Source of the DNA: Sediminibacterium sp.
GTDB taxonomy: Bacteria > Bacteroidota > Bacteroidia > Chitinophagales > Chitinophagaceae
NCBI GenBank assembly: GCA_007280515.1
Contig: QYPL01000018.1
Coordinates: forward strand, 1-64,000
DNA length: 64,000 bases
Reading direction: 5' to 3'
The number at the start of each line of letters is the position of its first letter. The first letter of the stretch is position 1. Positions 24,688 through 31,591 of this stretch are shown here, one piece after another. Under the pieces are notes generated by a model. It was not told where the DNA came from, ran no database searches, and worked only from the letters and a program-made list of their open reading frames with translations. Made by a program: the position numbers and the translations under genes.

Positions 24688-26715
24688 ATGGAACAGTATT
24701 GCAATTCTATTACATCTTATAATCGTTTAATTACACGCGAAGTAAAAGTGGGTAATCTCATCATTGGAGGTGGTCATCCTATTAGGGTGCAAACCATGAC
24801 GACTACCGATACCATGGCTACTGAAAAAACAGTGGAACAAGTTATTCGTTGTATTCAAGCAGGTGCTGAATTAGTCAGAATTACGGCCCCCAGTAAAACA
24901 GAAGCAGAAAATTTAGCGGCCATTAAAGCCTCGCTAAGAGCAAAAGGATATACAACACCTATTGTCGCCGATATTCATTTCACACCCAATGCTGCAGAAA
25001 TTGCGGCTACTATTATTGAAAAAGTGAGGGTGAATCCGGGTAATTATGTAGACAAGAAAAAATTTGAACAAATTGAATATACGGATCAAGAATATGTGGA
25101 AGAAATTGAACGTATAAGAGAAAGGTTTACCCCTCTAGTACTTATATGTAAAGAACATGGAACGGCTATGCGTATTGGAACCAATCATGGTTCATTAAGC
25201 GATCGTATTATGAGTAGATATGGTGACACCGCCATTGGTATGGTAGAAAGTGCGATGGAATTTTTGCGTATTGCAAGAAGCTTGGACTATCACCAGATTA
25301 TTTTAAGTATGAAGTCAAGTAATCCGCAAGTGATGGTACAAGCTTATCGATTACTTATTCAACAAATGCAAAATGAATTCAATGAATGCTATCCTTTGCA
25401 TTTAGGTGTTACAGAAGCAGGAGATGGAGAAGATGGTAGAATTAAAAGTGCGGTAGGTATTGGTAGTTTATTAGAAGATGGCATTGGAGATACCATTAGA
25501 GTTAGCTTAACCGAGGATCCAGAATTAGAAATCCCAGTTTGTAAAGACTTAGTAAAAAGATATCCGGCTAATAGAATGAAATGCGCTGATATGATTAGCC
25601 CTATTGCCAGCCTACCTTATAGCCCTTTCGAATATAAAAGAAGAGAAACTATACAGGTAAGTACTATTGGAAGCAAATCGGTGCCCGTGGTAGTAGCCGA
25701 TTATAAAAATAAAACAGCGTTATTACCATCGGACTTAATGGCGATAGGATATATATACGATGAAGCCATAGATAAGTGGACCATTACAGATGCAGCTGCT
25801 GATTTTATTTATAGTCCTAATGAATTATTGTCTTTTGATTTGCCTGGTACATTACGCGTAATAACAAGCCCAGCAGTTTGGGAGATGGCCGCTGATACAA
25901 ATAAGTATTTACCCTTATTTAATTTTAAAACTTATTTTCAGGCGACTAAAAAAAGTGATAACGTTAATTTTGTAGAAGTTGATTGTTATGGAAGTAAAAA
26001 TGGTATTAGAGATGAACAATTAATTTCTATAGCCAAGGATCCAACAGTGGTATTTTGTTTAAGTAGTACCCTTTCACATGCAATGCCTGCTGTAAGAAGA
26101 ATGTTGATGCGCATGATGGAATTAAAAATTCTATCTCCTGTAATATTAGTAACCGATAGTGCTTGGCAAACTACGGACGAACATTTGATTCATTTTGCGA
26201 CGGAGACTGGAGCGCTTTTCTTAGATGGTTTTGGAGATGGCATTTGTATTGGCTTGCAGGGCAAGCAAGTAGAAGCGGCAGCTAGTGAAAATGAGGCTGG
26301 TAGCGAGCATGCGCAAGTTTCTGGAAGAAATTATTATAGCAATGATTCGGTGGAGCAGTTTTTAAATTCAACCGCTTTTGGTATTTTACAAGCGACACGT
26401 ACAAGAATTTCTAAAACAGAATATATATCTTGCCCAAGCTGTGGTAGAACCTTGTTTGAACTACAAGAAACTACTGCAAAAATTAGAGCAGTGACCAGTC
26501 ATTTAAAAGGTTTAAAAATTGCTATCATGGGCTGCATTGTCAATGGACCTGGAGAAATGGCCGATGCCGATTTTGGTTATGTGGGAAGTGGAGTGGGTAA
26601 GATAACTTTATATAAAGGAAAAGAAGTGATGAAGCGTAATATAGATAGTGCAGTGGCGGTGGATGAACTTATACTTCTTTTAAAAGAACATAATGCTTGG
26701 ATAGACCAAGTCTAA
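24688..26715 (+). CDS. ispG: 4-Hydroxy-3-methylbut-2-enyl diphosphate synthase, long form
   Basis: Iron-sulfur enzyme of the MEP isoprenoid pathway. At 675 residues it is the three-domain form found in Bacteroidetes, Chlamydiae and plants, with an insert of about 250 residues between the TIM barrel and the cluster domain. The barrel begins 'GGGHPIRVQTMTTTDT' and contains 'IVADIHFTPNAAEIA'. The cluster domain has 'CPSCGRTLFELQ' (near 582-585) and 'GCIVNGPGEMADADFGYVG'. The next gene is an acyltransferase 34 bases on, perhaps co-transcribed. Confidence 0.95.
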   Translation: MEQYCNSITSYNRLITREVKVGNLIIGGGHPIRVQTMTTTDTMATEKTVEQVIRCIQAGAELVRITAPSKTEAENLAAIKASLRAKGYTTPIVADIHFTPNAAEIAATIIEKVRVNPGNYVDKKKFEQIEYTDQEYVEEIERIRERFTPLVLICKEHGTAMRIGTNHGSLSDRIMSRYGDTAIGMVESAMEFLRIARSLDYHQIILSMKSSNPQVMVQAYRLLIQQMQNEFNECYPLHLGVTEAGDGEDGRIKSAVGIGSLLEDGIGDTIRVSLTEDPELEIPVCKDLVKRYPANRMKCADMISPIASLPYSPFEYKRRETIQVSTIGSKSVPVVVADYKNKTALLPSDLMAIGYIYDEAIDKWTITDAAADFIYSPNELLSFDLPGTLRVITSPAVWEMAADTNKYLPLFNFKTYFQATKKSDNVNFVEVDCYGSKNGIRDEQLISIAKDPTVVFCLSSTLSHAMPAVRRMLMRMMELKILSPVILVTDSAWQTTDEHLIHFATETGALFLDGFGDGICIGLQGKQVEAAASENEAGSEHAQVSGRNYYSNDSVEQFLNSTAFGILQATRTRISKTEYISCPSCGRTLFELQETTAKIRAVTSHLKGLKIAIMGCIVNGPGEMADADFGYVGSGVGKITLYKGKEVMKRNIDSAVAVDELILLLKEHNAWIDQV

Positions 26716-26748
26716 TTTCTTTGACCTTACTTCTTTTTAATTTTAATC

Positions 26749-27636
26749 ATGTACCTACTTATTTATTTTTTTGTTTATTTATTTTCTCTTTTACCATGGA
26801 GACTGCTTTATTTTATAAGTGATATCATTACTTTATTATTACAACATGTTTTCAAATATAGAGTCGCTATTGTACAACAAAATTTAGCCATTGCCTTTCC
26901 TCAAAAATCGGCAAAGGAAAGACAAAGAATTGCCAATGAATTTTATCAGCAGTTTACCGATTCTTTTATTGAAACTTTTAAGCTTATTTCTATTTCTGAT
27001 AAAAATTTTGACAAAAGGTTTACCTCTAATGTAGAAGTTTTAAATAAGCTGCATGCAACGGGGCAGTCTGTTCAAATTATGGCAGGGCATTTTTTTAATT
27101 GGGAATTTGCTAACTGGGGAGTAGGTAAATATAGCAAGTACCCTTTCATTGCTGTGTATATGCCTTTGAGCAATCCTTATTTTAATAAAATAATTTTAAA
27201 ATTAAGAATGCGTTTTGGTAGCATTATGATTCCGGCTACTAATTTTAAATCACAGTTTCATAAATATGCTACCCAAGGCAATTACGCCATGGCCCTAGCC
27301 GCAGATCAAAATCCGGGTAATCCTTTATCGGCCTATTGGCTACCTTTTTTTGGAAGACTAACGCCTTTTGTAAAAGGTCCAGAAAAGGGCGCTCTTTTAA
27401 ATAATACCGCCCAGGTTTTTGTACACTTTTACCGTGTGAAAAGAGGGTATTATCATTCAGAATATGAAGTCATGACTACTTCTCCTAATTATTTTAAAGA
27501 CGGTCAGCTGACTGCTTTGTATGTAAAAATATTAGAAGAAAAAATTAAAGCAAAACCTGCTAATTATTTATGGAGTCATAGAAGATGGAGATATGAATAC
27601 GATGCGAAGCAGCATGAGAAATTAGTGGTGCATTAG
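26749..27636 (+). CDS. LpxL/HtrB-type lysophospholipid acyltransferase
   Basis: Inner-membrane acyltransferase of 295 residues, probably adding a secondary acyl chain to lipid A. A hydrophobic N-terminal helix ('LLIYFFVYLFSLLPWRLLYF') is followed by the H-x4-E catalytic motif 'GHFFNWE', 'AADQNPGN' and 'PFFGRLTPFVKGPEKGALL', then 'NYLWSHRRWRYE'. These match the LpxL family. It converges on the rhodanese gene, with stop codons about 20 bases apart. Confidence 0.88.
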   Translation: MYLLIYFFVYLFSLLPWRLLYFISDIITLLLQHVFKYRVAIVQQNLAIAFPQKSAKERQRIANEFYQQFTDSFIETFKLISISDKNFDKRFTSNVEVLNKLHATGQSVQIMAGHFFNWEFANWGVGKYSKYPFIAVYMPLSNPYFNKIILKLRMRFGSIMIPATNFKSQFHKYATQGNYAMALAADQNPGNPLSAYWLPFFGRLTPFVKGPEKGALLNNTAQVFVHFYRVKRGYYHSEYEVMTTSPNYFKDGQLTALYVKILEEKIKAKPANYLWSHRRWRYEYDAKQHEKLVVH

Positions 27637-27655
27637 TTGAATAAAATGACTGTAT

Positions 27656-28339
27656 TTAGTTCAGTAAAATATCCTCATCACCAATAGGCTTTACTTTAGT
27701 GACTTCAAAACTAAATTTATCTTTCAAGCTTTGCACCGCCTCCCAACCACCTACCACCACTCTAATATTATGGATACCTTGTTTTTTTAAAAGACTTGCC
27801 GCAAGTGTGCTATTGTCTCCATTTTCAGTAAGAATATAAATATTAAAATGCTCGTCTAATTCAGACATAGACCCTGGGTCTCCCATATCAGCTAAGGGTA
27901 GAGAGACTGAATTTTTTATATGACTTTTATCAAAATCGGCCTCTGTTCTACAATCTAATACCATTAAGTATTCATCAAAAGGAATATCCATGGCCAGTTC
28001 ATCTACTTCTACATCAATAATTAAGTCGACTCTTTTATCGGCTGCCCAAGTGGCAAAGCCACCTTCTAAATAACCCTGGATACCCGTGAATTCGGCCTTC
28101 GTAAAATAAGCCAATGTTTCAGCAGCAATAGATTCTTCTAAAATAAAAACTAAGGGACTATCTTTTCTAATGATGTCCATGGCAATGGCATATTTTGCTG
28201 TAGTAGGTGTAATATGGATTGCAGTAGGAATATAACCTTCCATTAATTGTGCAATAGGTCTTGCATCAATAATTAAGACCGATTCGTCTTCAATAATTTT
28301 AAGAAATTGGGCTAAGGATAAAGACATACTATCCGACAA
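27656..28339 (-). CDS. Tandem rhodanese-like protein without catalytic cysteines
   Basis: A 227-residue cytoplasmic protein with two rhodanese folds: residues about 8-105 ('VLIIDARPIAQLMEGYIPTA', 'LEGGFATWAAD') and about 125-220 ('LMVLDCRTEADFDKSHIKNS', 'VVGGWEAVQSL'). The active-site loops, where CxxGxR is expected, read 'FILEESIAAETL' and 'ILTENGDNSTLAA', with no cysteine, so sulfur transfer is unlikely. The tandem arrangement resembles the C-terminal half of persulfide-dioxygenase-like MBL-rhodanese proteins. The start overlaps the arsR end by 11 bases, so the two are one operon. Confidence 0.82.
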   Translation of the reverse strand: MSDSMSLSLAQFLKIIEDESVLIIDARPIAQLMEGYIPTAIHITPTTAKYAIAMDIIRKDSPLVFILEESIAAETLAYFTKAEFTGIQGYLEGGFATWAADKRVDLIIDVEVDELAMDIPFDEYLMVLDCRTEADFDKSHIKNSVSLPLADMGDPGSMSELDEHFNIYILTENGDNSTLAASLLKKQGIHNIRVVVGGWEAVQSLKDKFSFEVTKVKPIGDEDILLN

Positions 28340-28664
28340 GTTGTTCTACAAATTTATTGATTTGCTCTAAGCGGGTATAATCAACAGCATAATAAATAAA
28401 TTTTCCTTCACGAATAGTGGTAACAATACTAGCTCTTCTAAGAATAGCTAAATGCTGTGAAGTCACAGATTGTTCTAATCTTAACTTTACATATATTTCT
28501 GTAACAGTTACTTTTTTATGTTCATCAATTAATTTTACAATTTGTTGACGAAGCTTATGATTTAAAGCACGCAAAATCATAGCGGCTTTTTTGCTGTGTA
28601 ATAAATCTACTTTCAATGGACTTGTACCATTCACTAATTGTAGTTGTGGTAATGACTGATTCAT
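28329..28664 (-). CDS. ArsR-family transcriptional regulator
   Basis: Winged-helix repressor of 111 residues. The recognition region 'SVTSQHLAILRRASIVTTIREGKFIYYAVD' is typical of ArsR/SmtB proteins. There is no cysteine anywhere, and the alpha-3 position that carries ELCVCDL in metal sensors reads 'VTVTEIYVKL', so neither a metal nor a thiol switch of the known kind is present. It overlaps the rhodanese gene. Two tandem 25-base palindromic repeats lie just upstream of its promoter and are the likely operators. Confidence 0.88.
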   Translation of the reverse strand: MNQSLPQLQLVNGTSPLKVDLLHSKKAAMILRALNHKLRQQIVKLIDEHKKVTVTEIYVKLRLEQSVTSQHLAILRRASIVTTIREGKFIYYAVDYTRLEQINKFVEQLVG

Positions 28665-28695
28665 GCTCGTTTATTTTGGGGGTTAAATATTTCAA

Positions 28696-28703
28696 CAAAA
28701 CTA
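28696..28703 (-). promoter_or_regulatory. Promoter -7 element of arsR-rhodanese operon
   Basis: TAGTTTTG on the minus strand, a perfect TAnnTTTG, 32 bases before the ATG. The -33 position falls in the adjacent palindromic repeat. Confidence 0.55.
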
Positions 28704-28715
28704 CAATTAATTTTT

Positions 28716-28770
28716 AAAATATAATTTATATTTTATATATAAAATATAATTTATATTTTATATATAAAAT
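28716..28770. repeat. Two perfect 25-base tandem repeats with palindromic cores (probable ArsR operators)
   Basis: Identical 25-base units lie at 28716-28740 and 28741-28765, followed by a further AAAAT. Each unit contains AAAATATAA, one central T, and TTATATTTT, a 19-base perfect palindrome. AT-rich dyads of this size are the usual binding sites of ArsR/SmtB dimers. The nearer copy begins 12 bases upstream of the -7 box and would cover the -33 region, so bound repressor would exclude RNA polymerase. Confidence 0.65.
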
Positions 28771-28882
28771 GTTAAGGGGGTAAGTTTTGTCTATGAAATC
28801 TGTTAACTACTTAGATTCTCTTATACAAACTAGATTTAAAACCGCTCATCCTATTTTTGAGCTAATTTTTTATATAAAGCAG

Positions 28883-29563
28883 TTATTTTTTAAAGAAAAA
28901 TTCTTTTAAATAGGAGGGGCTGCTGTAGGCGGTATCTTCAAATGCACCTTTGGTAAATGCGGTTTCTGCTAACTGAATGCAATCCAATATATTATAAGAC
29001 TGCTCCACAAAAAATATTGCAGGGTCTTCCAATAAAGCCTTGGCCTTGGTGGCTGCCGATCCTATACAAATTGTTGGTTGCTTTTTAAGTAAGCTTGTTA
29101 AATAGTCGCTATCTATGACAATAGCTTGCTCAGCCATTAGACAATTTAACTTGTTATCATAAATAGCTCCAAAGACTTCCATTCTTTTAGCATCTATCAT
29201 AGCAAAAATTTGTACCTGCTCTTTTTTATCTATAAACCATGGTTGTTTAGAGGCAGTGTTGGCTAGTAGGCCAAGAGTAGATAGTCCAATAATTGGTTTA
29301 TTCAAAGCATAGGCAATACCTTTAGCACTAGATAGGCCCACTCTTAAACCTGTATAAGATCCCGGCCCCATGGTAACTGCAATCGCATCCATAGTATTTA
29401 AGGGCATAGCTGTTTCGGCCACTAATGTTTGAATAGCCACCTGCAAAAAGGACGCATGTGTTTGGAATACCTCGTTTTCTTGAATAGCTATTAAGACCCC
29501 ATTTTGGCTAATGGCTACCATGGCCTTTTCGCCAGCTGTATCAATATGTAATAGGGTTGCCAA
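28883..29563 (-). CDS. tsaB: tRNA threonylcarbamoyladenosine biosynthesis protein TsaB
   Basis: Scaffold subunit of the t6A37 tRNA modification complex with TsaD and TsaE. The ASKHA-fold start is 'LLHIDTAGEKAMVAISQNG', followed by 'TMGPGSYTGLRVGLSSAKGIAYAL', the family hallmark. It has 226 residues. The start codon is TTG: no ATG is in frame between it and an upstream stop, and homologues begin here. A well-formed promoter lies 19 bases upstream. Confidence 0.92.
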   Translation of the reverse strand: MATLLHIDTAGEKAMVAISQNGVLIAIQENEVFQTHASFLQVAIQTLVAETAMPLNTMDAIAVTMGPGSYTGLRVGLSSAKGIAYALNKPIIGLSTLGLLANTASKQPWFIDKKEQVQIFAMIDAKRMEVFGAIYDNKLNCLMAEQAIVIDSDYLTSLLKKQPTICIGSAATKAKALLEDPAIFFVEQSYNILDCIQLAETAFTKGAFEDTAYSSPSYLKEFFFKK

Positions 29564-29581
29564 ATTCTTTGAAATGTTTTA

Positions 29582-29613
29582 CAAAAATAGGTGGGGAATT
29601 GCTAGAAAAACAA
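29582..29613 (-). promoter_or_regulatory. Promoter of tsaB
   Basis: On the minus strand TTG (29613-29611) is followed 21 bases later by TATTTTTG (29589-29582), a perfect TAnnTTTG. The predicted start is near 29575, a 5' leader of about a dozen bases. Confidence 0.6.
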
Positions 29614-29638
29614 GAAATTGCAATCTTAATTCAATAAT

Positions 29639-30025
29639 ATGTCAAAAGAAATCATTCAAACAAGTAAAGTGCCTGCACCCATTGGCCCCTATAGTCAAGC
29701 AGTTATTGCTAACGGATTTTTATTTGCTAGTGGCCAGGTAGCATTTAATCCTACAACAGGAGAATTAGTCTTAACCGATATCCAAGCCGAGACAAGACAG
29801 GTTATGGAGAATATCAAGGCTATTTTAGATGAAGCGAAACTAAGTTTTGCCAACGTGGTGAAAACTACCATCTTTTTAAGCGATATGCAATTGTTTGCGC
29901 AAGTCAATGAAGTATATGCTAGTTATTTTACTGCTAATTTTCCAGCACGTGAAACAGTGGCTGTAAAAACATTACCACGTAATGTAAATATAGAAGTAAG
30001 TATTACTGCGGTGGTTGCTTTATAA
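29639..30025 (+). CDS. RidA-family reactive enamine/imine deaminase
   Basis: Rid protein of 128 residues that hydrolyses 2-aminoacrylate-type enamines. 'TSKVPAPIGPYSQAVIANG', 'ASGQVAFNPTTGEL' and 'ANFPARETVAVKTLPRNVNIEVS' are standard; the arginine in PARE is the catalytic one. It is transcribed divergently from tsaB. Its last 23 bases overlap the 3' end of the convergent aldose epimerase gene. Confidence 0.94.
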   Translation: MSKEIIQTSKVPAPIGPYSQAVIANGFLFASGQVAFNPTTGELVLTDIQAETRQVMENIKAILDEAKLSFANVVKTTIFLSDMQLFAQVNEVYASYFTANFPARETVAVKTLPRNVNIEVSITAVVAL

Positions 30026-30953
30026 TAAACTGATAACTTGTTTTCAGTACCAAATTTTCATGGGGCTTCATTAATTGAAGCCCCATTTTATTATTAAAAC
30101 AGTTGGGTATCCCACTTAAATTTTCAATAGCAATACTTTTTCTATCCGAAGGTGTATATAATTGTAGATAAGGATAGTTCATCAGAGGCTGAACAATTAA
30201 TTGATATTTTTCATTTTCAAGTACGCAGGTATTTGCTGAGGCGTCTACTAGATAGCAATTATCTAAATGGACATTTTCTATTTTTTTACTAATTGTAAAT
30301 TCGTTTTCATCCATTATTTTTCCAGTAGGCAGCAGCATTGAATTGTACTCAATTTTACCATTCGTTTTTAATTTTATAAAGCTATCGTTTACACTAGCAT
30401 CTAATTTAAAATAAGGATGCCATCCGTCCATCATAGGAATGGTTGAATCACTTAAGTTGGCTATAATGGTTTCTACAGTCACTAAATTATTTTTATGCAA
30501 ATGCCACTTTATAAGTAAGGTATAAGCAAATGGATAGCCCTTATCTGTTCCTTCGTAATGGTATTTCAAATGTAGGTAAGCTCCCTGGGCATCTGTTTCA
30601 CTTAATTCAATGCTAAACACCGCGTCATATAAAATACCATGAAGGGCATGTTTTTCATGGTAGAACTTTTCTATGGTATAAGTACTGTCTTCTATTGTAT
30701 ACTGCCCGTTTTCGATGCGACAAGAAAAGGGGCTCATTTTCCCCCCTCTAAATCCATTATTTTCAAAATTCCCCCAACCCTTAGAAAAATCGTTGCCTTC
30801 CACTATTTCTAGTGGCTTTGAATGGCCCATTACCAGCCAACTATTTAACAAGGCCCCCTTGGTAGCTATCTCTATAACCGTCTTGTTGCTTGTATCTATT
30901 AATCGAACAAGTTCAAAATGGCTAAGGGGGGCAATTTGAATTTCAAAAGACAT
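30003..30953 (-). CDS. Aldose 1-epimerase (galactose mutarotase family)
   Basis: Interconverts sugar anomers; 316 residues. Family residues are seen in 'NGFRGGKMSPFSCRIENGQY', 'KHALHGILYDAVF' (catalytic His), 'MDGWHPYFKLD' (second His) and 'SIAIENLSGIPNCFN' (general-base Glu). There is no signal peptide, so it is cytoplasmic. The last 23 bases overlap ridA, and codons for 'KMGLQLMKPHE' form a hairpin that reads as the ridA terminator on the other strand. Confidence 0.87.
   Translation of the reverse strand: MSFEIQIAPLSHFELVRLIDTSNKTVIEIATKGALLNSWLVMGHSKPLEIVEGNDFSKGWGNFENNGFRGGKMSPFSCRIENGQYTIEDSTYTIEKFYHEKHALHGILYDAVFSIELSETDAQGAYLHLKYHYEGTDKGYPFAYTLLIKWHLHKNNLVTVETIIANLSDSTIPMMDGWHPYFKLDASVNDSFIKLKTNGKIEYNSMLLPTGKIMDENEFTISKKIENVHLDNCYLVDASANTCVLENEKYQLIVQPLMNYPYLQLYTPSDRKSIAIENLSGIPNCFNNKMGLQLMKPHENLVLKTSYQFIIKQPPQ
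30060..30095 (+). terminator. ridA terminator embedded in the epimerase coding sequence
   Basis: ATGGGGCTTC (30060-30069) pairs perfectly with GAAGCCCCAT (30077-30086) around a seven-base loop and is followed by TTTATTATT. This GC-rich stem is 35 bases after the ridA stop and lies wholly inside the convergent epimerase gene. Confidence 0.75.
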
Positions 30954-30990
30954 GGCAAATTGTTTGAATGGAAAATTAAAACTATTCTAT

Positions 30991-30998
30991 TAACTTTG
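30991..30998 (+). promoter_or_regulatory. Promoter -7 element of the PliI-like gene
   Basis: TAACTTTG matches TAnnTTTG exactly, 19 bases before the ATG; TTTG at 30963-30966 is a possible -33 element with a rather long 24-base spacer. Confidence 0.5.
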
Positions 30999-31016
30999 GA
31001 TAGTAATAAATAAAAT

Positions 31017-31589
31017 ATGTATAAAAATTTATTTTTCGCGTTTCTATTTATTTCTTTAGCCAGTTTTGGTCAAAAAGGAAATAAGTATGATAGCACTGTT
31101 AAAATGGGTAAAGCAGGTTATCGTATTACTTGTATGAATAGAAATTTAGATCATAATACCTTAAATATTAGACCCATTGGTTTTAAATCAGAAGTAAGAG
31201 AAGCTAATCTTGAATTAAGGGGTAGGGTGGTTTCCACTGAAATAGATGATTTAAACAATGATGGATTTCCAGATATTATTATTTTCGTAATGGATGCCAA
31301 TGATAAATTAAGTCTTTTTAGTGTTGCATCAAGAGAGAATGAAAGAATAGAACCCATTTATTTTCCAGATATCACCAACGATATGCAATTGAGTAAGGGC
31401 TATAGAGGTAAAGATGAATATAAATTAGTGGAAGGGGTGCTTTTTAGAAAGTTTCCCATTTTTGAATCAGATACTAGTATAAAAAAGCCCACTAATAAGG
31501 TTAGACAAATTATGTATCGAGTGATGGCAGGTGATCAAGGTACTTGGCGATTTAAATCTTTCAAGACTTTTGAAATGTTGGTGGACTAA
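31017..31589 (+). CDS. Exported protein resembling PliI-type lysozyme inhibitors
   Basis: A 190-residue protein with a signal peptide ending 'LASFGQ'. It has a calcium-loop-like 'DDLNNDGFPDIIIFV' and then 'LSKGYRGKDEYKLVEGVLFR' and 'KFPIF', which resemble the conserved core of PliI, the periplasmic inhibitor of invertebrate-type lysozymes. It ends in an 'IMYRVMAGDQGTWRFKSF' strand. The PliI call is by motif memory only; otherwise it is an exported protein of unknown role. It converges with the PorZ-like gene, with two bases between stops. Confidence 0.55.
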   Translation: MYKNLFFAFLFISLASFGQKGNKYDSTVKMGKAGYRITCMNRNLDHNTLNIRPIGFKSEVREANLELRGRVVSTEIDDLNNDGFPDIIIFVMDANDKLSLFSVASRENERIEPIYFPDITNDMQLSKGYRGKDEYKLVEGVLFRKFPIFESDTSIKKPTNKVRQIMYRVMAGDQGTWRFKSFKTFEMLVD

Positions 31590-31591
31590 TT

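Noticed and set aside
28836..28875. Weak GCTCA/TGAGC hairpin with T-run near the tsaB end
   Set aside because: A five-base stem with an eight-base or longer loop is too weak to call; it also points away from tsaB transcription.
28794..28910. A 38-codon forward frame between arsR and tsaB
   Set aside because: It overlaps the end of tsaB on the other strand, has no ribosome site and reads as AT-rich random sequence.
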